A stretch of DNA of 64,000 nt from the NCBI GenBank assembly GCA_027306785.1, contig DAHUZB010000007.1, positions 1-64,000 on the forward strand, read 5' to 3'. The notes under the pieces were generated by a model. It was not told where the DNA came from and searched no databases. It saw only the letters and a list, made by a program, of their open reading frames with translations. Below are positions 17,103 to 24,363 of the stretch, in pieces. Each line of letters opens with the position of its first letter. Position 1 is the stretch's first letter. The stretch comes from Vulcanimicrobiota bacterium. Lineage in GTDB: Bacteria > Vulcanimicrobiota > Vulcanimicrobiia > Vulcanimicrobiales > Vulcanimicrobiaceae. The position numbers and the translations under genes are program-made.

Positions 17103-18014
17103 ATGACGCAGCCCACTCGATGGCCGGAGCTTCGGCACGAGGACTGGAGCCCGACGCAGCAGACGCTGCATCTCTGGACACAAGTAGTCGGCAAGATCCG
17201 CTTGCGGCAAGAGCCGCTCGTCAACCACTGGTGGAACGTGACGCTCTATGTGACGCCGCGGGGCCTGACCACGTCGGCGATGCCCCACGCCTCCGGGCGC
17301 ACCTTCGCCATCGACTTCGATTTCGTCGCGCGCGAGCTCGTCATCCAAGACTGCGACGGCGCGCGGCGCAGCTTTGCGCTCGAATCGATGACCGTGGCCG
17401 CATTCTACGAGCGCGTGATGCGCGAGCTCGAGGATCTCGGGCTGCACGTGGCGATCGATCCGCGGCCAAACGAGATCCCCGACGCGATCCCGCTCGACCG
17501 TGACACGCTCCACCATACCTACGATGCCGATGCAGCCGAACGTTTTTGGCGAGTGCTGCTGCAGGCCGACCGTCTGTGCCGCATCTTCCGTGCACGTTTC
17601 CTCGGAAAGGTGAGCCCGGTCCATTTTTTCTGGGGCAGTTTTGATCTCGCCGTCACGCGTTTTTCCGGCCGCATCGCACCTCCGCACCCCGGTGGCATTC
17701 CGAATCTCCCCGATTGGGTAACGCGCGAAGCCTACTCGCACGAGGTGCAGAGCGTCGGCTTCTGGCCCGGAGGCTATGGCATGGACGCACTCTTCTACAG
17801 TTACGCCTATCCCGTACCGAACGGCTTCGAGGCCGCGCGCGTGCGACCGGCGTCGGCGGCATGGAACGCGCAACTCCGCGAATTCGTGCTTCCGTATGAA
17901 GCGGTGCGCCGCTCCTCCGATCCCGATGCGGAGGTGCTCGCCTTCTTCGACTCCACCTACGAGGCGGCGGCCGATCTCGCCGCTTGGGATCGCAGTACAC
18001 TCGAACGCCGTTGA
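17103..18014 (+). CDS. DUF5996 family protein
   Basis: A 303-residue soluble protein of the DUF5996 family (uncharacterised). Family segments seen include WTQVVGKIRLRQEPLVNHWWN near residue 25-45 in pieces, TFAIDFDFV, SPVHFFWGSFDLAVTRFSGR, HPGGIPNLPDWVTREAYSHE and SVGFWPGG. The conserved His, Trp and Arg pattern suggests a binding or catalytic site, but none has been demonstrated. ATG 17103 follows a strong ribosome site (GGGAGGGACC). It stands alone between a divergent PMT gene and a convergent exported protein. Confidence 0.85.
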   Translation: MTQPTRWPELRHEDWSPTQQTLHLWTQVVGKIRLRQEPLVNHWWNVTLYVTPRGLTTSAMPHASGRTFAIDFDFVARELVIQDCDGARRSFALESMTVAAFYERVMRELEDLGLHVAIDPRPNEIPDAIPLDRDTLHHTYDADAAERFWRVLLQADRLCRIFRARFLGKVSPVHFFWGSFDLAVTRFSGRIAPPHPGGIPNLPDWVTREAYSHEVQSVGFWPGGYGMDALFYSYAYPVPNGFEAARVRPASAAWNAQLREFVLPYEAVRRSSDPDAEVLAFFDSTYEAAADLAAWDRSTLERR

Positions 18015-18057
18015 ACGGCGGGCAACGTGTTCGTCACCGAGCTCGTGCCTGCACGCA

Positions 18058-18855
18058 TCACCGCGGGATCGGCTGCCAGCGCAGCTCCACTCCGAGCGAG
18101 CGGTGGTAGAGGTGCTCGTAGGAAAACGTGCCGAGCGGTTCGGTGTATGATGCGCTGAGATTCCATGCGCGTCGTACGATGCCGAGCCGAGCGGTCGCGG
18201 TGTAACTCGTGTAGCGCTCGTCGCCGGTCACGCGAGCGCCGTCGCCCTCGATCGCCGCGTAGATGCCGTATCGCTGTGAAAGATCGACGATCGCGCGCGG
18301 AATCACGTCGAGTTGCTGCGTGCGCGGCGAGAACGGAAGCCTCGTGCCCTTCGAGTCGAAGCCGTAGCTGCCGAGTAGCACCAGATGCACGCGATCTCCG
18401 AGCGCGTACGAGAACGCATACGACGGCGCGATGCGCGTACGGCCGCTCGAGAACGCATCGGAACCGGTCGGCAGCGCGAGCGCGATACCCGCGGTCTGCG
18501 CGAGGCGCCCGTGACGCACGAGCACGCGACGATAGCCAAGCCGCGCATCGCCCGCGCCGCTCGCGCTCCCTTCGCCGTCGATGGTCAGGCGATTCGCGAT
18601 CGGCAGCACGAGATCGAACTCTTCGCGCCCGCGTCGCGCGAGGCGCCCGTCGAGCGCGATGCCGTGCTGCGTCGCATGCGCGGTGAGCGGCGTATCCGTC
18701 GCCGTCACGCCGATCGCGGTGATCGGACACGCGGGATCGAGTCCGATTGCCAGGCCGCACGCCGCGTGCGACGCGGCCTGCGCGCGCGCCGACGCGGCGT
18801 ATGCAAATGCCGCGAACAGGGCGATCGCGGCGATGCGCCGCGTTGAGATCGTCAT
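18058..18855 (-). CDS. Exported beta-strand-rich protein, likely outer-membrane-type barrel
   Basis: A 265-residue protein with a signal peptide (basic start, hydrophobic stretch, cleavage near ASARAQA). The mature part is a series of alternating amphipathic strands, for example LGYRRVLVRHGRLAQTAGIA, IAPSYAFSYALGDRVHLVLL and GVELRWQPIPR at the end, in the manner of outer-membrane transporter-like barrels. Two Cys follow the signal region and may form a disulfide. No named family is recognised. It is followed (upstream in reading order) by a lipoprotein gene with the same strand and a 21-base gap, so they may be cotranscribed. A barrel would imply a second membrane. Confidence 0.6.
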   Translation of the reverse strand: MTISTRRIAAIALFAAFAYAASARAQAASHAACGLAIGLDPACPITAIGVTATDTPLTAHATQHGIALDGRLARRGREEFDLVLPIANRLTIDGEGSASGAGDARLGYRRVLVRHGRLAQTAGIALALPTGSDAFSSGRTRIAPSYAFSYALGDRVHLVLLGSYGFDSKGTRLPFSPRTQQLDVIPRAIVDLSQRYGIYAAIEGDGARVTGDERYTSYTATARLGIVRRAWNLSASYTEPLGTFSYEHLYHRSLGVELRWQPIPR

Positions 18856-18876
18856 GGCTTCGTATCGCTCCGTTCG

Positions 18877-20421
18877 TTACGTCGAGTACGGGAGGGTGGT
18901 GCCCGAACAACCGGGACACGGAAACGAGATGTCGTTGGCTCCCGCTTGCAACTGGAACGTCAGTACCACGCCCGCGCGACCGGCGGGCGTGACCCCGCTA
19001 CCGCTCATCCGAAGCACGGCGGGATTCGACCAGAGCGCAACGCCGTAGCGCAATGCGACCGGTGCGTCGAAATGGAACGTGATCGCGCCGTTCTGCACGG
19101 CGACGCTCGTGAGCTGCGGTGTCTCTGCGGCGGCGAGCGGAGCGAACGGCACGTTGTACTGCGAGAGCGGATCGCTCGCGTACTCGAAGACGCGCGTCGG
19201 CACGGTATGCCCGGCCAGGAACGTCATGCCGACCGCCGCATCGTGATAATCGATCGTCGCCGGATAGAGCGTACCGCCGTTGAGTTCATCGGAGGGCAGA
19301 TAGAGGCCGCCCGCGATGAACGGAAACGCCACGGCGCGCGGTTGCGCCGAGAACGCGCGAGCATCGGTGTTCGCTTGCGCCAGCGTCTCGGTTTTCATGC
19401 CGTCATGTACCGCGCGCGCATAGAGCGCGGCCATGATCTGCTCGTCGCCCGGATTGAGATCCTCGGCGCTCTCCTGTTGCGACATCATCACGAGCGGCTG
19501 CGTCTCACCCGCCGCCGCATAGGCGTCGGCGACCGCTTGAATGTATGCGATCGCTCCGCCGGTCGAAAAGCCGGCGCGCTGCTGGAGATCGTCGGGATCG
19601 GTCGAGTAGAACTCGGTGTGGCCGCTCAGATAACCGCGCGTGAGATCGCGCGCCGTCCACTCGAACGCGAGGAGCGGACACGTACCGTCGGGCATCGGGC
19701 GCTTGTAGGAACTCGGATCGGCGCAGTAGCTTCCCCACGGCGCGCCGACGTCGTAATCCCCGTCGGTCCCGCGCGAATCCCAGGTAATACCCCAAAAACC
19801 GGTCTCGCCGAGCGCCGTCAGGCCCGCGATGTTGCGTTCGTGACCGCCGCCTTCGACGCTGACGCTCGGCGTGTACCACGGGAACGCGGCCCGCATCTGC
19901 GCAACGAGCTGCGCTTCATCGCCCGCTTCGACATCGTCGCCGTTGTCGGCATGGTAGCTCTGGTAGAGCGCGGTGTTCTGCAAATAGGCGAAGTTGTCGA
20001 TCATCCACGTCATCGGCACATGGCTCGCCGCGGCCGCGGTCTCGAGCGACTGCATCCCCGCAACCGAATAGGCCTGCTGCAGCGATGTCGCGACGAAGAT
20101 CGCCTGCGTCGGCCCGTCGGGAATCGCCCACGCCGGAAGCGGTGGATTGGGATTGCGGTCGAGCCCGGCGCCGCAATTTGCGGAGCGGATGTCGATCGGC
20201 GAGAATGCGCCCGCCGGCACCGTGTACGAGAGCATGCCGTCGTAGGAGACGACGCAACCGTCGGCGCTTGCGTCGACGACGCCGACGCCCGGCAACGACG
20301 GCGCGGGCGGCGGAACCGTCGGCAGCGCCGACCCACCGCCGCCGCAGGCCGCGAGGCCCAATGCGGCAACGGCCGCAACGGCCGCGATCCAAGCCCGGGA
20401 TAAGCGAGCGCTTCTTTCCAT
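18877..20421 (-). CDS. Exported lipoprotein, possibly carbohydrate-active
   Basis: A 514-residue lipoprotein: a signal peptide ends with GLAACGGGGS, a lipobox followed by a flexible Gly/Pro linker. The mature region has a TIM-like or NodB-like flavour (TWMIDNFAYLQN, a helix-rich middle with many Asp/Glu, VSVEGGGHERNIAGL, FPFIAGGLYLPS) and a C-terminal beta-sandwich of about 90 residues (TSVAVQNGAITFHFDAPV) ending with a disulfide-like CPGC pair. I do not recognise a family with confidence; a polysaccharide deacetylase or glycosidase fold is a guess. It precedes the barrel-like gene on the same strand. Confidence 0.6.
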   Translation of the reverse strand: MERSARLSRAWIAAVAAVAALGLAACGGGGSALPTVPPPAPSLPGVGVVDASADGCVVSYDGMLSYTVPAGAFSPIDIRSANCGAGLDRNPNPPLPAWAIPDGPTQAIFVATSLQQAYSVAGMQSLETAAAASHVPMTWMIDNFAYLQNTALYQSYHADNGDDVEAGDEAQLVAQMRAAFPWYTPSVSVEGGGHERNIAGLTALGETGFWGITWDSRGTDGDYDVGAPWGSYCADPSSYKRPMPDGTCPLLAFEWTARDLTRGYLSGHTEFYSTDPDDLQQRAGFSTGGAIAYIQAVADAYAAAGETQPLVMMSQQESAEDLNPGDEQIMAALYARAVHDGMKTETLAQANTDARAFSAQPRAVAFPFIAGGLYLPSDELNGGTLYPATIDYHDAAVGMTFLAGHTVPTRVFEYASDPLSQYNVPFAPLAAAETPQLTSVAVQNGAITFHFDAPVALRYGVALWSNPAVLRMSGSGVTPAGRAGVVLTFQLQAGANDISFPCPGCSGTTLPYST

Positions 20422-20467
20422 CGAGCGCGAGCTTTCGCTGCGCCGCGGCGATTCTCTGCCGAGCGCG

Positions 20468-20773
20468 TTACTCCGCGCGATAGCTACCGCTCGGATCGAT
20501 CGAGATGCGGGCGCCCCCGACGACGGCGCTGCGGAAGCGATGATCCCAAAAACTCAGCACCCGTACGATCGCGGGCCGTAGGCGTGCGATGAGTTCTCGC
20601 GCACGCTGCGAGACCGAGAGCGCGTCTTTGACCCACGGTGGATGATCGCGTGGGAGCAGCGAGCCGTCGAACTCACTCTCGGCGATAGCGGCGACGACCG
20701 GCTGATTCTCTCGCAGACCGAGGAGTTCACCGAGCGAAGGCCGCCGCTCGTCACCCTCAACGCGGCGCAGCAT
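20468..20773 (-). CDS. Hypothetical protein following the FliA-like sigma
   Basis: A 101-residue ORF overlapping the end of the sigma gene by 17 bases and reading in the same direction. It is soluble, rich in Arg and Leu, with no signal or membrane segment; the central part (WVKDALSVSQRARELIARL) is helical. No family is recognised. Tight overlap with sigma and matching GC-rich codon use support a real gene in the same transcript, perhaps a flagellar accessory or regulator. The call is based only on context. Confidence 0.45.
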   Translation of the reverse strand: MLRRVEGDERRPSLGELLGLRENQPVVAAIAESEFDGSLLPRDHPPWVKDALSVSQRARELIARLRPAIVRVLSFWDHRFRSAVVGGARISIDPSGSYRAE

Positions 20774-21434
20774 GAACCGCTCTCCGTAGTCTCGTCATCG
20801 CCGCGATGTGCAATTGCGATGCACGCTGCGCCGAGACGCCCATGCGCGCACCGACCTCGCGTAACGAGCGTTCGTCGAAATAGTGTTCGCGAATCAGGCG
20901 ACGTTGGCGCTCCGGCAGCGCGTCGACGAGCGCATGCAGGGCGGCGCGCCGGCTCCGTGCCGCCACGATGGCGGCCGGGTCTTCGTGTCGATGCAGCACG
21001 AGTCGTTCGTTTTCCGGAAGCGACGCATCGAGCGAGAGCGGCGTATGCCGATAGGCCGCGGAAAGCGCGCGTAGATAGCCCGGACGAATGCGATCCATCT
21101 CCTGCAGCGACGGAACGTATCCGCGCTCGGCCGCCAGACGATAGCGTTCGTTCTCGCCGTCGCGCACCGCGCGGCGTGCGCGTTCCGAGACAGGGTCCAT
21201 GCGGCGAATGCCGTTGAGCATGGCTCCGGCGATCAAGCGGCTCGCATAGTGTTCGAGCGAAGGCCCGCGCGCGGGATCGAAATTGTCGACCGCGCGCAGC
21301 AGACCGATCGCTCCATCGCCGATCAGATCGTCGATGTCCACGCCTGCGACCATACGCCGCACGCGCCGCGCGATCTGACGCACCAGCGGGAAGAGCGCGC
21401 GCACCGTCGCTTCGCGCGCGTCATTCGCGTGCAT
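20757..21434 (-). CDS. fliA: FliA/WhiG-type flagellar sigma factor
   Basis: A 225-residue sigma-70 relative of the flagellar class. Region 2 reads VDIDDLIGDGAIGLLRAVDNFDP with the following YASRLIAGAMLNGIRRMD; a region 3-like stretch and a region 4 helix-turn-helix (LPERQRRLIREHYFDERSL) follow. FliA-type sigmas transcribe late flagellar genes. Here it lies directly behind an FlgJ-like gene and flgG/flgF on the same strand. It overlaps its upstream neighbour by 14 bases and the downstream hypothetical by 17. The sigma family is clear; assignment to FliA rather than a general-stress sigma rests on region 2 and on the neighbours. Confidence 0.85.
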   Translation of the reverse strand: MHANDAREATVRALFPLVRQIARRVRRMVAGVDIDDLIGDGAIGLLRAVDNFDPARGPSLEHYASRLIAGAMLNGIRRMDPVSERARRAVRDGENERYRLAAERGYVPSLQEMDRIRPGYLRALSAAYRHTPLSLDASLPENERLVLHRHEDPAAIVAARSRRAALHALVDALPERQRRLIREHYFDERSLREVGARMGVSAQRASQLHIAAMTRLRRAVHAAPR

Positions 21435-21618
21435 GCGCCATCTCCGCGGCGATCAACGCCGCGAACCCGTCGTCGTCGTGTTCGGCGATCCCGCGCGCGA
21501 TCGACCCGATGCCGTAGGTTCCGAGCGCTCCGCATCCGCGCGCGAGCGGGCGCAACGCCTGTTCGAGCAGGAGCGCCTCGAACGTGACGCCTACCTGCCG
21601 TGCCGCTGCCGTATCCAT
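21421..21618 (-). CDS. Minimal rod-binding protein (FlgJ N-terminal domain-like)
   Basis: A 65-residue protein that resembles the rod-binding part of FlgJ: the helix AARQVGVTFEALLLEQALRPL matches the family's FEA-L-L-x-Q-x-L pattern in its middle, followed by a short Gly-rich turn and a closing helix (GFAALIAAEMAHA) like the GLA-x-x-I/L-A-x-x-L tail. FlgJ caps the growing rod in the periplasm. This version lacks the usual 90-100-residue length and any peptidoglycan hydrolase domain. It overlaps the sigma start by 14 bases and lies downstream of flgF-flgG, as FlgJ does elsewhere. Position plus the motif make the call plausible. Confidence 0.6.
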   Translation of the reverse strand: MDTAAARQVGVTFEALLLEQALRPLARGCGALGTYGIGSIARGIAEHDDDGFAALIAAEMAHARE

Positions 21619-21755
21619 GACGGATACGGTAGCGTCGAGATGTTGCCGCTACGTGGCGGCAGAGCTACCGCGATGCAACGGACTCATGTGTCGGACGATG
21701 ACTCCGGGGCCGAACGCGCACCACGAATCACGGCCAAACGCGAAGACAGCGCCAG

Positions 21756-22331
21756 CTACGTCAATGGCGTTCCGGTCATGAGGTCCAATCGCTTGAGCGT
21801 CGGTGTATTTTCGGGATCTACCCCGTGCTTTTGAGCCGTAAGCAACAGTACATCGCCGGCGACTTCAAGCTGCGGATCGTCGCAGCAAAAGAGATCTTCC
21901 TGTTGCCAGCGCATCCCCTCGCCGTCATAGCAATAGATTCCACAGCAGTGACCGACAAGTACCAGGCTTCGCTCGGCCAAAGGGACCACATAGTGAACCG
22001 TATGTCCGTCAAAGCCCGGCAGTTGCTCCGCCTTCGTCGGTTCCGTCGCGTCGAAAAGCCAGCCGCCAGGGCGCACTAAGAAACGGTTGGGGTCCGGCCA
22101 GGTCGCGATCCGGAATCCGCCGATCTCCCCCGAAACAATGACAAGGTACTTTTGGCCGATGCCATTCGTTACGCGCAAGATCGGGCCGCCGCTCTCTTGA
22201 CCCCGCGGAAGATAATATCGTGGAAACGATGGAGAGTTTGGCAAATCCGCCAGCCATTCGAGCGTATAGGTTCGCTCGAACGTCTCATCAATCGGCACGT
22301 CACGATCATAGATCACACGTGCGCGTTCCAC
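21756..22331 (-). CDS. Hypothetical protein, AT-richer than its neighbours
   Basis: A 191-residue soluble ORF of unknown function with beta-strand alternation (YLVIVSGEIGGFRIATW, LAERSLVLVGHCCGIYCY) and five Cys in HCCGIYC and FCCDD. No signal peptide or membrane segment is seen. Its base composition is noticeably less GC-rich than the flagellar genes around it and its codon use differs. It sits between a degenerate flgG end and the FlgJ-like gene, so it is likely acquired. The start ATG at 22331 lies just before a second-type repeat. No family is recognised. Confidence 0.5.
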   Translation of the reverse strand: MERARVIYDRDVPIDETFERTYTLEWLADLPNSPSFPRYYLPRGQESGGPILRVTNGIGQKYLVIVSGEIGGFRIATWPDPNRFLVRPGGWLFDATEPTKAEQLPGFDGHTVHYVVPLAERSLVLVGHCCGIYCYDGEGMRWQQEDLFCCDDPQLEVAGDVLLLTAQKHGVDPENTPTLKRLDLMTGTPLT

Positions 22332-22339
22332 GATTTTGG

Positions 22340-22373
22340 CAGCGGTCCTTCGGGATTCCGCTCAGAATGACAG
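22340..22373. repeat. Second-type short repeat (CCTTCGGGATTCCGCTCAG type)
   Basis: GGTCCTTCGGGATTCCGCTC followed by AGAATGACAGG is a relative of the main repeat with a different centre (GGGATTCCG instead of GACAAG). It lies immediately beside the degenerate flgG end. Confidence 0.6.
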
Positions 22374-22374
22374 G

Positions 22375-22449
22375 TTAACCTCGCTGCAGATTGTTTGCAC
22401 TACGCAGCTTCTCATCGGCGGCTTGCACGCCCTTAGCGGCTGCATACAA
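22375..22449 (-). pseudogene. Degenerate second copy of the flgG 3' end
   Basis: Read on the minus strand this encodes LYAAAKGVQAADEKLRSANN followed by LQRG and a stop, nearly identical to the C-terminus of the intact FlgG (AKGVQAADEMLRIANNLQRG). The DNA agrees at about three in four positions over about 65 bases, then homology stops. No start or upstream part exists. Together with the intact flgG end (22889-) it forms a direct repeat around a small membrane-protein gene. Confidence 0.75.
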
Positions 22450-22494
22450 ATTGCAGAAGGGGGTCCGAAAGGTACCTAAACGGAGACCCCGCAC

Positions 22495-22836
22495 TCAGCT
22501 AATCGGGCACCAATTGCCGGAGCTGCGTGGCACGAACCAAAATACCGCTAAGGCGCCGACCGCTGAAATGAGTAGGCACAGCACAAGGGCGATAGTATCC
22601 GCTCTCTTGGGGTTCTTACATGTGAGCTTTAGTCCACAAAGCAGCGCGATCATTACTGGCGGAACGGTTGCAGGCCACCAAACGACCGACAAAACAGCTG
22701 CCAAGACGACACCCCACAAAGCGTCGCTGCACTGCTTCGCTCCATGGGCAAAAAAAAGCGCTTCCTCGATGATCAGTGCGCCAACTGCCCACAGTATACC
22801 GCGGTGGAGGCGTGTCCAATGCTTGCTGCTCCCCAT
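22495..22836 (-). CDS. Hypothetical four-helix membrane protein
   Basis: A 113-residue protein with about four hydrophobic helices: GILWAVGALIIEEALFFA, ALWGVVLAAVLSVVWWP, VMIALLCGLKLTC and TIALVLCLLISAVGALAVFW. A longer in-frame start at 22914 would overlap the flgG end and is less likely. It is AT-richer than surrounding genes and lies between the two copies of the flgG 3' end, so it is probably a cargo gene brought in with the duplication. No family is recognised. Confidence 0.5.
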   Translation of the reverse strand: MGSSKHWTRLHRGILWAVGALIIEEALFFAHGAKQCSDALWGVVLAAVLSVVWWPATVPPVMIALLCGLKLTCKNPKRADTIALVLCLLISAVGALAVFWFVPRSSGNWCPIS

Positions 22837-22888
22837 CTTATGACCATCGGCGTCAGTTTCGTCTGATCTTAAGAATCGGCGAGCGACG

Positions 22889-23614
22889 TTAACCGCGTTG
22901 CAAATTGTTCGCAATCCGTAGCATCTCGTCTGCTGCCTGGACGCCTTTGGCGTTGGCTTCGTAGGCGCGTTGAGCGGTGAGGATTTGCATCATTGCGTCG
23001 ATGATCGAGACGTTCGAGCGTTCGAGCATGCCGAAGCGTAGGCGGGGGCCGTGTTGGCCGCCCGGTGGCGCGATGCGCGGATGACCAGATGCGCGCGTTT
23101 CGCGAAAGAGCGTGCCGTCGAGGCTGCGTAGATGTTCGGGTGCGGGGAAGTGCGCGAGCGAGATCCGCGCGATCTCGCGGGTTCCGCCTTTGCTCGTCAC
23201 CTGTATGCGACCATCGCCGGTGACGCGAACACGCAGTGCGTCGGCCGGGATGCGAACGCCGCGCAGACGCCAGCCGGCTCCGTTTCGCAACGTGCCGTCG
23301 GCGCTGCGCGAAAACTCGCCGTCGCGCGTGTAAGCGAACTCGCGCCCGCGCCGCAGCACGAAAAAGCCGTCGCCGTCGATCGCCACGTCGAACGCACCGT
23401 TGCTGCGCTCCAGTTTCCCCTGGGTGAACACGGCATGCGCGCCGAGCGCCACCGTACCGACGCCGGGTTCACCGGGCGCGGCAAGCACTGCGAACGTCTC
23501 CGACCGGCCCTTGAATCCGGCGACGTCGGCGTTCGCGAGATTGTTGGAGATGACGTCGAGGTTTCGCTGTTGAGCCGCCATTCCGGTCGCCGCGGCGAAG
23601 AGCGCGCGGTCCAT
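22889..23614 (-). CDS. flgG: Flagellar distal rod / hook-basal body protein (FlgG-like)
   Basis: A 241-residue rod protein of the FlgF/G/E group. The N-terminal disordered-to-coiled domain shows MAAQQRNLDVISNNLANADV followed by GFKG, the middle has the FDVAIDGDGFFVLRR and the YTRDGEFSRSADGTL blocks, and the C-terminus is DAMMQILTAQRAYEANAKGV and the NNLQRG end. FlgG forms the distal rod through the periplasm and outer ring. Slightly shorter than the usual 260. Its start directly adjoins the flgF-like stop. The usual flgA, flgH and flgI are not behind it; instead come two foreign-looking ORFs. Confidence 0.9.
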   Translation of the reverse strand: MDRALFAAATGMAAQQRNLDVISNNLANADVAGFKGRSETFAVLAAPGEPGVGTVALGAHAVFTQGKLERSNGAFDVAIDGDGFFVLRRGREFAYTRDGEFSRSADGTLRNGAGWRLRGVRIPADALRVRVTGDGRIQVTSKGGTREIARISLAHFPAPEHLRSLDGTLFRETRASGHPRIAPPGGQHGPRLRFGMLERSNVSIIDAMMQILTAQRAYEANAKGVQAADEMLRIANNLQRG

Positions 23615-24220
23615 CTACTTCAGCCTCGCGACGTCATTGCTCGCCTTTTGGCGCGTACCGTCGATGGCGCTCACGACTTTTTCCGCACTCTCGAACGAAC
23701 GCTGCGCGGCAAGCACGCTCACCATCTCGCCGATTGCGTTGACGTTCGGCGTCTCGATGAAGCCGCTGCGGACCGCGGCATTCCCGCCGCTCACCAGCAC
23801 GCGGTCGATCCGCTTGCCCGCGAGAAGTACGCGCCCGCGTTCATCGATTCGTGCGCCGTCAGGCACGCGCAGCGGGCCGTGCAATCCAAGGAGCGCGCGC
23901 CCCGCGTCGTCCTGCAGCACGCCGAAGCGGTCGCGCGAAAATTGCCCGTTTCGAGTAGCCGTGATGCGCCCGTCATCCGCCCGCACGCGAAATGTCCCGT
24001 CACCGACAAGCGCGAGGTCGTACGGTCTCCCTGTAAAGCGCAGCGCACCATGCCCACGATCGGCAACGGGTACGATCTCCACGCCGTTCGCCGTCAGCGC
24101 GCCGCGCGCGAGTTCGGCGTGAAAGCCGTCGGTCGAGACGTTGGCGAGATTATCGGTCGCAATCTCAAGCCGCGTGCGGGCGGCGATCATCGCGCTCGAA
24201 GCCCAGGCGATACCATCCAT
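23615..24220 (-). CDS. Flagellar rod protein (FlgF-like)
   Basis: A 201-residue flagellar basal-body rod protein. It begins MDGIAWASSAMIAARTRLEI followed by ATDNLANVSTDGF, the NNLAN-type signature of rod/hook proteins, has LALVGDGTFRVR and ATRNGQFSRDRFGVL in the middle and ends with the MVSVLAAQRSFESAEKV helix. It is shorter than standard FlgF (about 250), so the middle beta domain is reduced. It heads the flagellar transcript and is followed without a gap by flgG. FlgF is chosen by order and by lower similarity to FlgG. Confidence 0.8.
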   Translation of the reverse strand: MDGIAWASSAMIAARTRLEIATDNLANVSTDGFHAELARGALTANGVEIVPVADRGHGALRFTGRPYDLALVGDGTFRVRADDGRITATRNGQFSRDRFGVLQDDAGRALLGLHGPLRVPDGARIDERGRVLLAGKRIDRVLVSGGNAAVRSGFIETPNVNAIGEMVSVLAAQRSFESAEKVVSAIDGTRQKASNDVARLK

Positions 24221-24336
24221 ACGAACGACGCTACGCTCCGAACGTTGCCGATCCGTTTCCGTACGATGATCGCTATGCGATCGTCCGTGTCATCTGCCTT
24301 TTCTTCGGGGGATCCGGGCTCCCCACGATGAGAATC

Positions 24337-24363
24337 GATCGCGCGGCTTAAAGCCGCGCGATC
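24337..24363 (-). terminator. Palindrome over the leuB stop codon
   Basis: GATCGCGCGGCTT pairs with AAGCCGCGCGATC around one base; the leuB stop (TAA) lies in its centre. A second imperfect inverted repeat sits at about 24262-24290. There is no T-tract on the minus strand, so termination is possible but not certain. Confidence 0.4.

Noticed and set aside
18877-20421. Firm call as polysaccharide deacetylase
   Set aside because: The expected NodB His/Asp triad motifs could not be identified with confidence, so it is left as an exported lipoprotein of uncertain activity.
21756-22836. Prophage or transposon between the flgG copies
   Set aside because: No integrase, transposase, phage or terminal inverted repeats; only two small unknown genes and a direct repeat are seen.
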